From positions 16,615-80,614 of the forward strand of contig CAJUMH010000007.1 of assembly GCA_910587145.1 (NCBI GenBank): a stretch of 64,000 nt of DNA. The letters run 5' to 3'. Each line of letters begins with the position of its first letter. The stretch's first letter is position 1. Below are positions 7,537-15,110 of the stretch, piece by piece. This stretch comes from an uncultured Ruthenibacterium sp. (GTDB lineage: Bacteria; Bacillota; Clostridia; Oscillospirales; Ruminococcaceae). The translations under genes were made by a program, and so were the position numbers. The notes under the pieces were generated by a model. The model made no database searches and was not told the origin of the DNA. It saw nothing but the letters and a program-made list of their open reading frames with translations.

Positions 7537-8571
7537 TCAGTTGCCCTCCTCGGCACGGGGAACGTCGTCCCAGTTGAATAGATTCATCGAATTGCCCGCC
7601 TCGTCCAGGATCACCACGCGCAGGCCGGGCAGTACGTCCTCCATCGCCTCGTAGTACATGCGCCGGCGGGTGATCTCGGGGAATTTGCTGTATTCCTCGT
7701 ACATGGAATTGAAGCGCGCCACCTGGCCGTTTGCCTCGTTGATGCGGCTTTCGCGCGCGGCCTCGGCGCTCTGCAGCACCTTATCGGCCTGCGCCTCGGC
7801 GGCCGGGATCTGCTCGCTGCGGTACTTGTTGGCGTTGTTGATGGCGGTGTCGGCGCCCTGTTTGGCGTTTTCCACTTCCTTGAACGCCGCCAGCACCTCC
7901 GCCGTCGGCGGCTCGGCGTCCTGAATGGTGATGTTCACCAGCTGCAGGCCGATTTGTTCCTGCTCCAGCCGGCTGATGATCTTTTCCTTGATCTCGCTCT
8001 GGATCTGGTTTTTGCCGGTGGTGATCACGTCGTCCACCGGATACAGGCCGATGGTATCGCGGATGTAGCTCTGCGCCAGCGTTTTCAGGATCGTTGCGGG
8101 CTGCTCGCTCGCATACAGATACTGGATGGGGTCCGTTACGCGATATTCCAGAAAGAAATCCACGTTGACGAAGTTAAAATCGCTGGTGATCATCAGGCTT
8201 TCGTCATCGATGGAGGCGTTGGTGTTCGGGTCATACCCGATGGCGACGCTGCGGATGGTCATATCCACCTTATGCACCTGTTGAACAAACGGGATCTTGA
8301 AGTGCAGGCCGCTGGTGCTGACGGTGTGCGGCACGCCGAAGGTGGTAACGACGGCGCTTTCCTGCTCGCTGATGCTGTATACGGAATTGAGCGCCGTAAC
8401 GGCCAGCAGCAGCACGAGCAGAACCGCCAAGGTAATGCGCCTGGCGTTTTTGGATGTGCGGGACGGCCTCATATCCTGCGCTTTGGGCGGGCGCGGCGCG
8501 CCGCCCTCGGGCCCGGAAGGGTCTGCCTGAAAGCCGCGGCCGAAGCCGCCGGGGAACGGAATGCGGGACAT
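7537..8571 (-). CDS. hflK: SPFH/prohibitin-family membrane protein HflK
   Basis: A 344-residue HflK homologue: a short Gly/Pro-rich cytoplasmic leader, a transmembrane segment at about 45-65, an SPFH domain from YSISEQESAVVTTFG, and a long Ala/Glu-rich coiled coil (AADKVLQSAEAARESRINEANG). ATG 8571 has AGGAGGAG seven bases upstream. It is the first gene of the hflKC operon and sits behind a sigma-A promoter (8811-8839) and a leader with the hallmarks of a manganese riboswitch plus terminator (8653-8803). Transcription attenuation by Mn2+ is inferred. ftsH is not in the window. Confidence 0.9.
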   Translation of the reverse strand: MSRIPFPGGFGRGFQADPSGPEGGAPRPPKAQDMRPSRTSKNARRITLAVLLVLLLAVTALNSVYSISEQESAVVTTFGVPHTVSTSGLHFKIPFVQQVHKVDMTIRSVAIGYDPNTNASIDDESLMITSDFNFVNVDFFLEYRVTDPIQYLYASEQPATILKTLAQSYIRDTIGLYPVDDVITTGKNQIQSEIKEKIISRLEQEQIGLQLVNITIQDAEPPTAEVLAAFKEVENAKQGADTAINNANKYRSEQIPAAEAQADKVLQSAEAARESRINEANGQVARFNSMYEEYSKFPEITRRRMYYEAMEDVLPGLRVVILDEAGNSMNLFNWDDVPRAEEGN

Positions 8572-8652
8572 AATACTCCTCCTTTTGAAAATAAAAATAA
8601 AGATCGAAAACCGGACGGAACGGTGTGGCCACAAAAAAGGAAGCGGTTGTAA

Positions 8653-8696
8653 CAAAAAAGACTTTTACCACGGGCGGCCGCCCGGATAAAAGTCTT
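8653..8696 (-). terminator. riboswitch expression-platform terminator
   Basis: Read on the minus strand, AAGACTTTTATCC pairs with GGTAAAAGTCTT around a GC-rich core and is followed by TTTTTTG. It stands between the aptamer and hflK, the normal place for a transcription-attenuating hairpin. Confidence 0.8.
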
Positions 8697-8803
8697 GTTG
8701 AACTCTGGATCGCAAAGATCCGCAGCAGTCTTGAAGTACCGAGCCGTTCGCTGTACTGACGGAACTTCAACACGGCAAGCGCCGTGCAACTACTCCCTTT
8801 CGA
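8697..8803 (-). promoter_or_regulatory. yybP-ykoY (Mn2+) riboswitch aptamer upstream of hflKC
   Basis: On the minus strand the leader starts AAAGGGAGTAGTTGC (8800 downward), then carries CCGTCAGTAC (8762-8753) and CAAGAC (8733-8728). These match, in order and spacing, the conserved GGGGAGUAG, CGUCANUAC and (G)CRAGAC elements of the yybP-ykoY family, which binds Mn2+. A local hairpin (CACGGC/GCCGTG) sits where the first stem is expected. The predicted transcription start lies immediately before the aptamer and a terminator directly after it. The match was made by eye; a covariance-model search was not run. Confidence 0.72.
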
Positions 8804-8810
8804 TGGTTTT

Positions 8811-8839
8811 ATCTTACCATATCGTTAAAGAATTGTCAA
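8811..8839 (-). promoter_or_regulatory. hflKC promoter
   Basis: Minus strand TTGACA (8839-8834), 17-base spacer, TAAGAT (8816-8811). The predicted start near 8804 coincides with the first bases of the riboswitch. Confidence 0.8.
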
Positions 8840-8878
8840 GTACTTTTTGTGGAATTTTTAAAAACCCGCCTTGCTTTT

Positions 8879-10396
8879 TTATGATTCGTGCAGATACTGA
8901 ACGGCGCTTGCGAACCGGCTTTGCGTGGAATATTTTTCCGGCGCGCTGAGCTTGTACTTGTTCAGCGCGACGGTGGCCCGGCCAGGGTTTTGCAGCGTGC
9001 CGGCGCCGGCCACACAGCCGCCGGGGCAGGCCATGCCCTCCAGCAAATAGCCGTTCAGCTTGCCGGTTTTGGCCAGCGTCAGCATCTTGCGGCATTCGCG
9101 CAGGCCCTGTGCGGCCATCACCTTTACCTCGCGTTCGGGGTCCATCTCGCGAATGGCGTTCACCACCGCGGCGGCCACGCCGCCGGATACCGCAAAGCCG
9201 CGCCCGTCGGCGGTTGCCTCGTGCGGCTGTGCCCCTTGGGCGATCTCGGAGAACTGAATGGCCTTTGCCTCAAACATGCCCATGACCTCTTCAAAGGTAA
9301 GGACAAAATCCACGTCGCTGCGGATGGTGCGGCGGCTGGCCTCTAACTTTTTCGCGGCGCACGGCCCGATGAACACCACCTTGCAGCCCGGGAACTGCTT
9401 TTTGATCAGGCGCGCCGTAAAGACCATCGGCGTGAGCGCCATCGAGATATAGGGCGCAAAATCCGGGAACAGCTTTTTCGCCATCACGCTCCAGGAGGGG
9501 CAGCAGGAGGTCCCCATAAAGGGCTGGTTTTCCGGCACCTCCTTCATAAAATCCTTGGCCTCCTCAATGGTGCAAAGATCGGCGCCCACGGCCACCTCCA
9601 CCACGTCGTCAAAGCCGAGCAGATGCATGGCGGGCTTCAGCTTTTCGGGGGTAAGCTCCGGGCCGAACTGGCCCACAAATGCGGGCGCAACGGCGGCGAT
9701 CACACGGTCGCCCTTCTTGATGGACTGGATTACCTGAAAGATCTGGCTCTTATCGGCAATGGCGCCGAACGGGCAGTTCACAAGGCACATGCCGCAGGAA
9801 ACACACAAATCGTAGTCGATCTTCGCGTGGCCCTGCTCGTCCGAGCCGATGGCGTCCATGCCGCAGGCGGCCGCGCACGGGCGCTCGATCTTATTGATGG
9901 CGCCGTAGGGGCAGGCGTTTGCGCATTGGCCGCATTTGATGCATTTTTCGGGATCGATAACGCTTTTGCCGTGCGCGATGGAGACAGCGTCCTTGGGGCA
10001 CACCTCCACGCACGGGTGCGCCAGACAGCCTTGGCACAGCTCGGTGACATGATACGATTTTTCCGGGCAGGCATTGCAGGCGAATTTGATCACATTGATG
10101 AGCGGCGGCTCGTAATATTTTTCCGGGCGCGCGGCCTCCTCGATGCCGGTGGCAAGCGGCGCGTGCTCGGCCATCGGCCGCAGCGAAAGGCCCATGGAAA
10201 GGCGCAGACGCTCGCCGACGATGGCGCGTTCCAGAAAAATACTGTCGCGATAACGGCTCACCTCTCCGGGTACGATCCTGTACGGCAGCTCTTCAATGCG
10301 GCTGTAATCGCCGCCCTCGTAGGCCATCCGGGCCACCTCGGTAAATACTTTGCGGCGAATGTGCATCAGGGAAGTATCGATCCCGCGCACCGGCAT
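8879..10396 (-). CDS. monomeric [FeFe] hydrogenase (group-B-like)
   Basis: A 505-residue iron-only hydrogenase that would evolve or oxidise H2 with ferredoxin as partner in the cytoplasm. A Cys-rich N-terminal section (CNAC...CQGC...CxxxC, residues 107-133) precedes two ferredoxin-type clusters (CIKCGQCANACP near 152-162, CVSCGMCLVNCP near 198-209). The H-cluster signatures are TSCCPSW (296-302), IGPCAAKKLE (343-352) and EGMACPGGCVAGAG (453-466). The Ser in TSCCPSW, the lack of an N-terminal 2Fe-2S domain and the Cys-rich section argue for the group B clade, whose physiological role is poorly known. The ATG 10396 is preceded by AAAGGGG. Maturases HydEFG are not in the window. Confidence 0.9.
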   Translation of the reverse strand: MPVRGIDTSLMHIRRKVFTEVARMAYEGGDYSRIEELPYRIVPGEVSRYRDSIFLERAIVGERLRLSMGLSLRPMAEHAPLATGIEEAARPEKYYEPPLINVIKFACNACPEKSYHVTELCQGCLAHPCVEVCPKDAVSIAHGKSVIDPEKCIKCGQCANACPYGAINKIERPCAAACGMDAIGSDEQGHAKIDYDLCVSCGMCLVNCPFGAIADKSQIFQVIQSIKKGDRVIAAVAPAFVGQFGPELTPEKLKPAMHLLGFDDVVEVAVGADLCTIEEAKDFMKEVPENQPFMGTSCCPSWSVMAKKLFPDFAPYISMALTPMVFTARLIKKQFPGCKVVFIGPCAAKKLEASRRTIRSDVDFVLTFEEVMGMFEAKAIQFSEIAQGAQPHEATADGRGFAVSGGVAAAVVNAIREMDPEREVKVMAAQGLRECRKMLTLAKTGKLNGYLLEGMACPGGCVAGAGTLQNPGRATVALNKYKLSAPEKYSTQSRFASAVQYLHES

Positions 10397-10624
10397 AACA
10401 AAACCCCTTTTCTTTTTAATATTCAGAGCGGTGTTTCATAATCTGTCTGTGGGCTCTGGCCCTCCGGCGCGCGGCGGTGCAAAAACAGGCGCGATCCGGA
10501 AAGCCGCTTTGCCGATCCCTTTCGGGATCTTAGCAACGCTATCATACCACAAACGCACCGCCGCGCGCAAGAGCCCGGGCCGGAGAAAAAGCAGAGCGCC
10601 GGCCGGATACCCCTCGGGGGCTTC

Positions 10625-10653
10625 TTGTATTCGGCGCGAAATTTGCTTATACT
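10625..10653 (+). promoter_or_regulatory. promoter of the putative metal exporter
   Basis: TTGTAT (10625-10630), 17-base spacer, TATACT (10648-10653), 32 bases before the ATG. The short leader leaves no room for a riboswitch. Confidence 0.65.
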
Positions 10654-10684
10654 ACCTTAAAAACAAAACGGAGAATCGAAAACG

Positions 10685-11557
10685 ATGAATGAACTATGGA
10701 ATGCATTGTGGGAGTGGGCGGCGGACGCTTTGCAGGACAGCGTGCGGATGCTGCCGTTCCTGTTTGCGGCCTATTGGCTGATCGAGCTTGTGGAGCACCG
10801 CCATTCCGAGCGGGCGGAGCGCATCCTTGCGGGCGGCGGGCGCTTCGGCTTTGTGCCGGGGGCGGTGCTGGGGCTTTTGCCGCAGTGCGGCTTTTCGGCC
10901 ATGGCCGCGAATCTGTATGCCAGCCGGATGATCTCGCTGGGCACGCTGCTGGCGGTGTTCCTTGCCACCTCCGACGAGGCGGTGCCGCTGATGCTCGCGA
11001 GCCCCGGCCATTGGCGGCAGCTGGCGGCGCTGCTGGGCATCAAGCTGGCGGCGGCGCTGCTGGCGGGCTTTTTGGCCGATATCGTTTTGCGCGGCCTTGT
11101 GCCGCAAAGCCTGCGCGGCGGATATCTGGGCAGCGCGCACGCGGTGGACTGCCATGAGCACGAGGAGGACGAGGGCATTTTTCGGGCTGCCTGCCGGCAC
11201 ACGCTGCATATTTTTCTGTTTATCCTTGCGTTCAACCTCGCGCTTGGCGCGCTCACCGCCGCCGTAGGCGAGGATGTTCTGGGCGCATTTCTTGCGGCGG
11301 CGGGCCCCTGGCAGCCGGCGGCGGCGGGGCTTATCGGCCTGATTCCAAACTGTGTTTCCTCCGTGCTGCTCACACAGCTCTATCTCGCGGGGCAGCTTTC
11401 GCTGGGCGGTGTTGTGGCGGGCCTGTGCACGGGCGCGGGCGTCGGCCTTGCGGTGCTGCTGCGGGCCAATCCAAGCCGAAAGCAAACCGGCTTTATCATC
11501 GTGCTGCTGTACCTCGTTGGCACGGCGGCAGGGCTTGTGTGCGGGCTGCTTTTCTGA
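10685..11557 (+). CDS. putative manganese / heavy-metal exporter (ArsP_2-like)
   Basis: A 290-residue polytopic membrane protein of the 'putative manganese transporter' / 10-TM heavy-metal exporter family. About eight to ten hydrophobic segments are visible. Two half-repeats each carry the family signature: LLPQCGFSA near residue 63 and LIPNCVSSV near residue 220, each with a conserved Cys. The central cytoplasmic loop CHEHEEDEG (near 153-161) is rich in metal-liganding residues. It is a single gene with its own promoter. Its position one gene away from the Mn2+-riboswitch-controlled hflKC operon is suggestive; substrate identity is family-level inference. Confidence 0.72.
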   Translation: MNELWNALWEWAADALQDSVRMLPFLFAAYWLIELVEHRHSERAERILAGGGRFGFVPGAVLGLLPQCGFSAMAANLYASRMISLGTLLAVFLATSDEAVPLMLASPGHWRQLAALLGIKLAAALLAGFLADIVLRGLVPQSLRGGYLGSAHAVDCHEHEEDEGIFRAACRHTLHIFLFILAFNLALGALTAAVGEDVLGAFLAAAGPWQPAAAGLIGLIPNCVSSVLLTQLYLAGQLSLGGVVAGLCTGAGVGLAVLLRANPSRKQTGFIIVLLYLVGTAAGLVCGLLF

Positions 11558-11607
11558 TCGGCTTTTTCTGTTTTTGCCCGGTTTGGGCGCGGATATGCCG
11601 CGAAAGG

Positions 11608-11636
11608 GTGACATTCGCAAAAAAATGTGATATACT
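11608..11636 (+). promoter_or_regulatory. promoter upstream of the first M23 peptidase gene
   Basis: GTGACA (11608-11613), 17-base spacer, TATACT (11631-11636). The resulting ~170-base leader contains the tandem repeat at 11701-11793. Confidence 0.6.
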
Positions 11637-11700
11637 GTTCCAAAAGGCTCCTGCAAGGATGCCGGCGGCGGCTCTGAAAATGCAAGGGGCCGCGCGAAGA

Positions 11701-11793
11701 CGGCCCGGCTGCCTGCCGGCGCAAGGGCTTTGAACATCCCGCAAAGCGGCCCGGCTGCCTGCCGGCGCAAGGAGCTTTGAACATCCCGCAAAG
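11701..11793 (+). repeat. tandem duplication of a 46/47-bp unit in an mRNA leader
   Basis: 11701-11746 and 11747-11793 are the same sequence apart from one inserted A (GCAAGGGCTT versus GCAAGGAGCTT). Each unit has the inverted pair GCCTGCCGGC and a ribosome-site-like end. The second copy gains AAGGAG by the insertion. It lies 20 bases before the M23 peptidase ATG. Confidence 0.85.
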
Positions 11794-11813
11794 CGGCGAG
11801 AGGAGGCTTTTGG

Positions 11814-13124
11814 ATGCGCGTTTTGAAAAAAATATTTCTCTGGCTGCTGCTGGTGGCGGTGCTGGCCGCTTTGATTGTAGGCGGCGTGGTGGCGTGGTCG
11901 TATTACCGCACCGACGCCGCCGCGTTCGAGGCGCCCGCCGTGCGCGTGGGCGATACCACGCTTGCCGTCAACGGCTATACGTGGAACGCCCCGGTGATGG
12001 GCGGCCTTTTGTATAAAAGCAGCGAGGCGCCCGCAACGCTGCACACGCAGGAGCTTGGCGTCTGGCAGCAGCCCTCGCTGGAGATCGAAATGCCCGGCGG
12101 CTGCCTTTCGCATCTGGTGGTGCGGGACGCGAACGGCGGGGTTTTGCTGGACGCGAACAACGAGACCCGGCTGACGCTGGATTTTCCCGCAAACGGGCGG
12201 TATACGCTGGAGGCGGACGTGACGGCGCCGCGGCAGGACAGAAGGGAGCCGGGCCGTCCGGCCGGGGGATACGGGTCGTTCCGGTACAGCGCGCGCGTTG
12301 AGGTGAAGGTGGAGCCGAAGCTGGAATTCTCGGCCGTAAAGGTGGAGCAGGGTTCGGTGGTTACCGTGCTGCTCACGGGCTTTCTGGACGGTTTGGAGCC
12401 CGTGATCGAAAACGATCTGAGCCTTGCGCAGTTCTGTGATGTGCCCGGCGGCAAGGCCGCGTTTATCGGCGTGCATTACAACCGCGAGCCGGGCACGTAT
12501 CCCGTTCATGTTGTCTGCGGCGGCCTTGACGTAACGCAGGAGATCACCGTTGTGCACCGGGATTTTCCCCGGCAGGATCTGTGGATCGACCTCAGCGGCT
12601 CGAACGGCGAGGCGAGCAGCGCGAGGGCCAACGAGCAGTGGCGCAATGCGATCTACCCGCTTTACGAGCTGGCGGACGCCGAGATCTATTGGAACGGCAC
12701 GTTCGTGCGCCCGTGCGAGACAACGGCGAAGAATACCGAGTACGGTCTGTTCCGCTATACAAACGGCTCGCCGTATGCCGAGCGCCACGCGGGCATTGAT
12801 TACGATTGCGATCTGGGCGACCCCGTCTGGTCTCCCGCGCGCGGCCGCGTGGTGTTTGCCGATTTTCTGCTGGCAACGGGCAACACCGTTGTGGTGGAGC
12901 ACGGCGGCGGCTTAAAGAGCTTTTTCTTTCACCTGGATCAGCTCGCCTGTGCGCAGGGAGACTTCGTCGAGGGAGAGCAGGTGGTGGGCTATGCGGGCAC
13001 CACGGGCTATTCCACCGGCCCGCATCTGCATTACGAGGCGCGCATCGGCAACCAGAGCGTAGACCCGGAGCAGCTGTTCAGCGGCGCCAGCGGGCTGTAC
13101 TTCACCGCAAAACGCCGCACATAA
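11814..13124 (+). CDS. membrane-anchored M23 family peptidase
   Basis: A 436-residue cell-wall endopeptidase of the LytM/M23 type, probably cleaving peptidoglycan cross-bridges outside the membrane. A single transmembrane anchor spans residues 7-28. A β-rich region of about 290 residues without a recognised domain follows. The C-terminal M23 domain has the zinc motif HAGIDYD (325-331) and HLHYE (404-408). It lies upstream of a second M23 gene on the same strand with 163 bases between them. ATG 11814 is preceded by GAGAGGAGG. Confidence 0.87.
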   Translation: MRVLKKIFLWLLLVAVLAALIVGGVVAWSYYRTDAAAFEAPAVRVGDTTLAVNGYTWNAPVMGGLLYKSSEAPATLHTQELGVWQQPSLEIEMPGGCLSHLVVRDANGGVLLDANNETRLTLDFPANGRYTLEADVTAPRQDRREPGRPAGGYGSFRYSARVEVKVEPKLEFSAVKVEQGSVVTVLLTGFLDGLEPVIENDLSLAQFCDVPGGKAAFIGVHYNREPGTYPVHVVCGGLDVTQEITVVHRDFPRQDLWIDLSGSNGEASSARANEQWRNAIYPLYELADAEIYWNGTFVRPCETTAKNTEYGLFRYTNGSPYAERHAGIDYDCDLGDPVWSPARGRVVFADFLLATGNTVVVEHGGGLKSFFFHLDQLACAQGDFVEGEQVVGYAGTTGYSTGPHLHYEARIGNQSVDPEQLFSGASGLYFTAKRRT

Positions 13125-13287
13125 GGCAAAAAAGGAAGAGAATGCCTGCGCCGGCACGACCCGGCAGCCGGCCGGCGAATGGCGCAGGAAGAGCGCAGGA
13201 TACTGCCCTCGGGGCTTTCTTTGCGGCGTTTGGGCCTTTAAAAAGAAAGCAAGGGCATTCTCTGCGATGCAATAAGGAGATCACCGG

Positions 13288-14985
13288 ATGGAACCAACCA
13301 GGCAAACGCCCGTCACCCCTTCTGTGGAAGAGGATGACGTGCCGTTTATCAGACAAGAAGAATTCGACGAGATCCGCAGCCGCGCCAAAAAGACGCCTGC
13401 CGTCATCAGCATGACGCAGGAATTTGTGGTGCAGCTGCAGCGCGGCCAGAACGAGGCGGCAGTGCCGACGCCGGGCGAAAAGCTGCCCGCCCGCGCTGTG
13501 TACAATGCGTTTGGGCAGCTGCTGTACCTTACCGGCACACAGACGGAGTACGCCTTTATCCGTCTGGTGCGTGCGGCGCGGCGCGGCAGCACGCTGGCGC
13601 TGCGCGCGGCAGCGGCTTTGCTGCGCTTTGTCTGCGGCCCTCTGTGGGCGCTGCTCACCGGCATTTGGGACGACGTAACGGCCCCCATCCGCTATTTGAT
13701 CGTGGGCGTGGACCATATGCGCAAAACGGCCGGGGCCGAAGCGCCGGCAGAGAGCGGCGGCCGCGCAAGCCGCAGGAGCAGCCTGCGCGCCTACCGCAAA
13801 ATGCTCTTTGGCGCGCTGAGCTACCTGCTGCCCGTGGGCGCGCTGCTCATCTTCGGCTTTACGGTGCGCGAGATGCTGAACGCAAATTTCTCACTCGGCG
13901 TCAGCTACAACGACAGTGTGTTTTTCATCGAGAACGAGGGCGTGTGGGACACCGCCGAAAAGATGGTGCAGGAGCGCGTGATGGCCTCGGAGGGCTCGTC
14001 GGTGGAGTGGAATTCGCACCCGGATTTCGAGCTGCGCATCGTTGACCCCGCCGCGCGCACCGGCGCGAGCGAGCTGGCCGACCGCATCATTTCGGTTTCG
14101 TCCGATCAGATTATACAGGCGGTGGGCGTGCGCGTAAACGGCGAGCTGGTGAGCATTGTGGAGGACGGCCGCGCCGTGCAGCAGCTGCTGGACGAAACCA
14201 TTGCCGGCTACGACGACGGCACGCACGAGCGCGTGGAGTATGTGCACAGCATCGATCAGGTGCCCGGCATTTACTTTACCAATTCCGTGCAGGATACCAC
14301 CATGGCGCTGCAGTCGCTGGTTTACGGCGGCGTGCTCAGCGTGCGCGTGATTGATCTGATCGAATATGACGAGGCGCTTGCGTATACCACCGAGGAGCAG
14401 GAATCCGACCAGTATTTTCTGGGCACCCGCCGCACCACACAGCGCGGACAGGACGGCGTACAGCACGTGGTGGCCGAGCAGACGAGTGTGGACGGCAGCG
14501 TTGTCTCCGTTGTTCCCGTTCAAACGACCGTTACCGTCGAGATGCGGCCGGAGATCATCACCGTCGGCACGCGGGAACCGCCCTACAGCATCACCACCGC
14601 AGAGGGCGGCACGGTGGTGGGGTCTGGCTCCATGACCTTCCCGGTGCCGGGGCTTACGCAGGTGACAACGCGCTTCGGCGGCCACCGCGGCATCGATTTG
14701 TGCGCGCCGGGAGGCTCGCCCATTCTTGCGGCCGACTCGGGCGTGGTGGTGGAGGCCGGCTGGCACGGCAGCTGGGGCAACTATATCCTCATTGATCACG
14801 GCAACGGCTACACCACGCGCTATGCGCACTGCAGCGACCTTCTGGTGGGCGCGGGCGCCGCCGTGGGCCGCGGCCAGATGATCGCAACCGTGGGCAGCAC
14901 GGGCTATTCCACGGGCAACCACTGCCACTTCGAGGTGGCCGTCAACGGCGCCCTCACCGACCCGGCGCCCTATATCGGGGTGTAA
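13288..14985 (+). CDS. M23 family peptidase with G5-like domain
   Basis: A 565-residue envelope peptidase. Residues 1-175 are a charged cytoplasmic region that includes an amphipathic stretch. One transmembrane segment lies near 176-197. The extracytoplasmic part has a region of uncharacterised fold, a G5-like module (about 350-430, with the VIDLIEYDEALAY start and TVEMRPEIITVGT end typical of G5), then M23 with HRGID (466-470) and HCHFE (545-549). G5-M23 proteins act in wall remodelling and often in spore or division septa. AAGGAG at 13274-13279 supports ATG 13288. Paralogous in its catalytic domain to the gene just upstream. Confidence 0.85.
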   Translation: MEPTRQTPVTPSVEEDDVPFIRQEEFDEIRSRAKKTPAVISMTQEFVVQLQRGQNEAAVPTPGEKLPARAVYNAFGQLLYLTGTQTEYAFIRLVRAARRGSTLALRAAAALLRFVCGPLWALLTGIWDDVTAPIRYLIVGVDHMRKTAGAEAPAESGGRASRRSSLRAYRKMLFGALSYLLPVGALLIFGFTVREMLNANFSLGVSYNDSVFFIENEGVWDTAEKMVQERVMASEGSSVEWNSHPDFELRIVDPAARTGASELADRIISVSSDQIIQAVGVRVNGELVSIVEDGRAVQQLLDETIAGYDDGTHERVEYVHSIDQVPGIYFTNSVQDTTMALQSLVYGGVLSVRVIDLIEYDEALAYTTEEQESDQYFLGTRRTTQRGQDGVQHVVAEQTSVDGSVVSVVPVQTTVTVEMRPEIITVGTREPPYSITTAEGGTVVGSGSMTFPVPGLTQVTTRFGGHRGIDLCAPGGSPILAADSGVVVEAGWHGSWGNYILIDHGNGYTTRYAHCSDLLVGAGAAVGRGQMIATVGSTGYSTGNHCHFEVAVNGALTDPAPYIGV

Positions 14986-15110
14986 AAGCTTATCGGGGGC
15001 TTTCCGAGGGACAAAAGGCGCTTGATTGGGAACGACCGTAAAAAGCCGGTGCGCCTGTTTGCCGGGGGCATCGGCTTTTTTCGAGAGAAAGGATAAGGGA
15101 GGGATCATCT

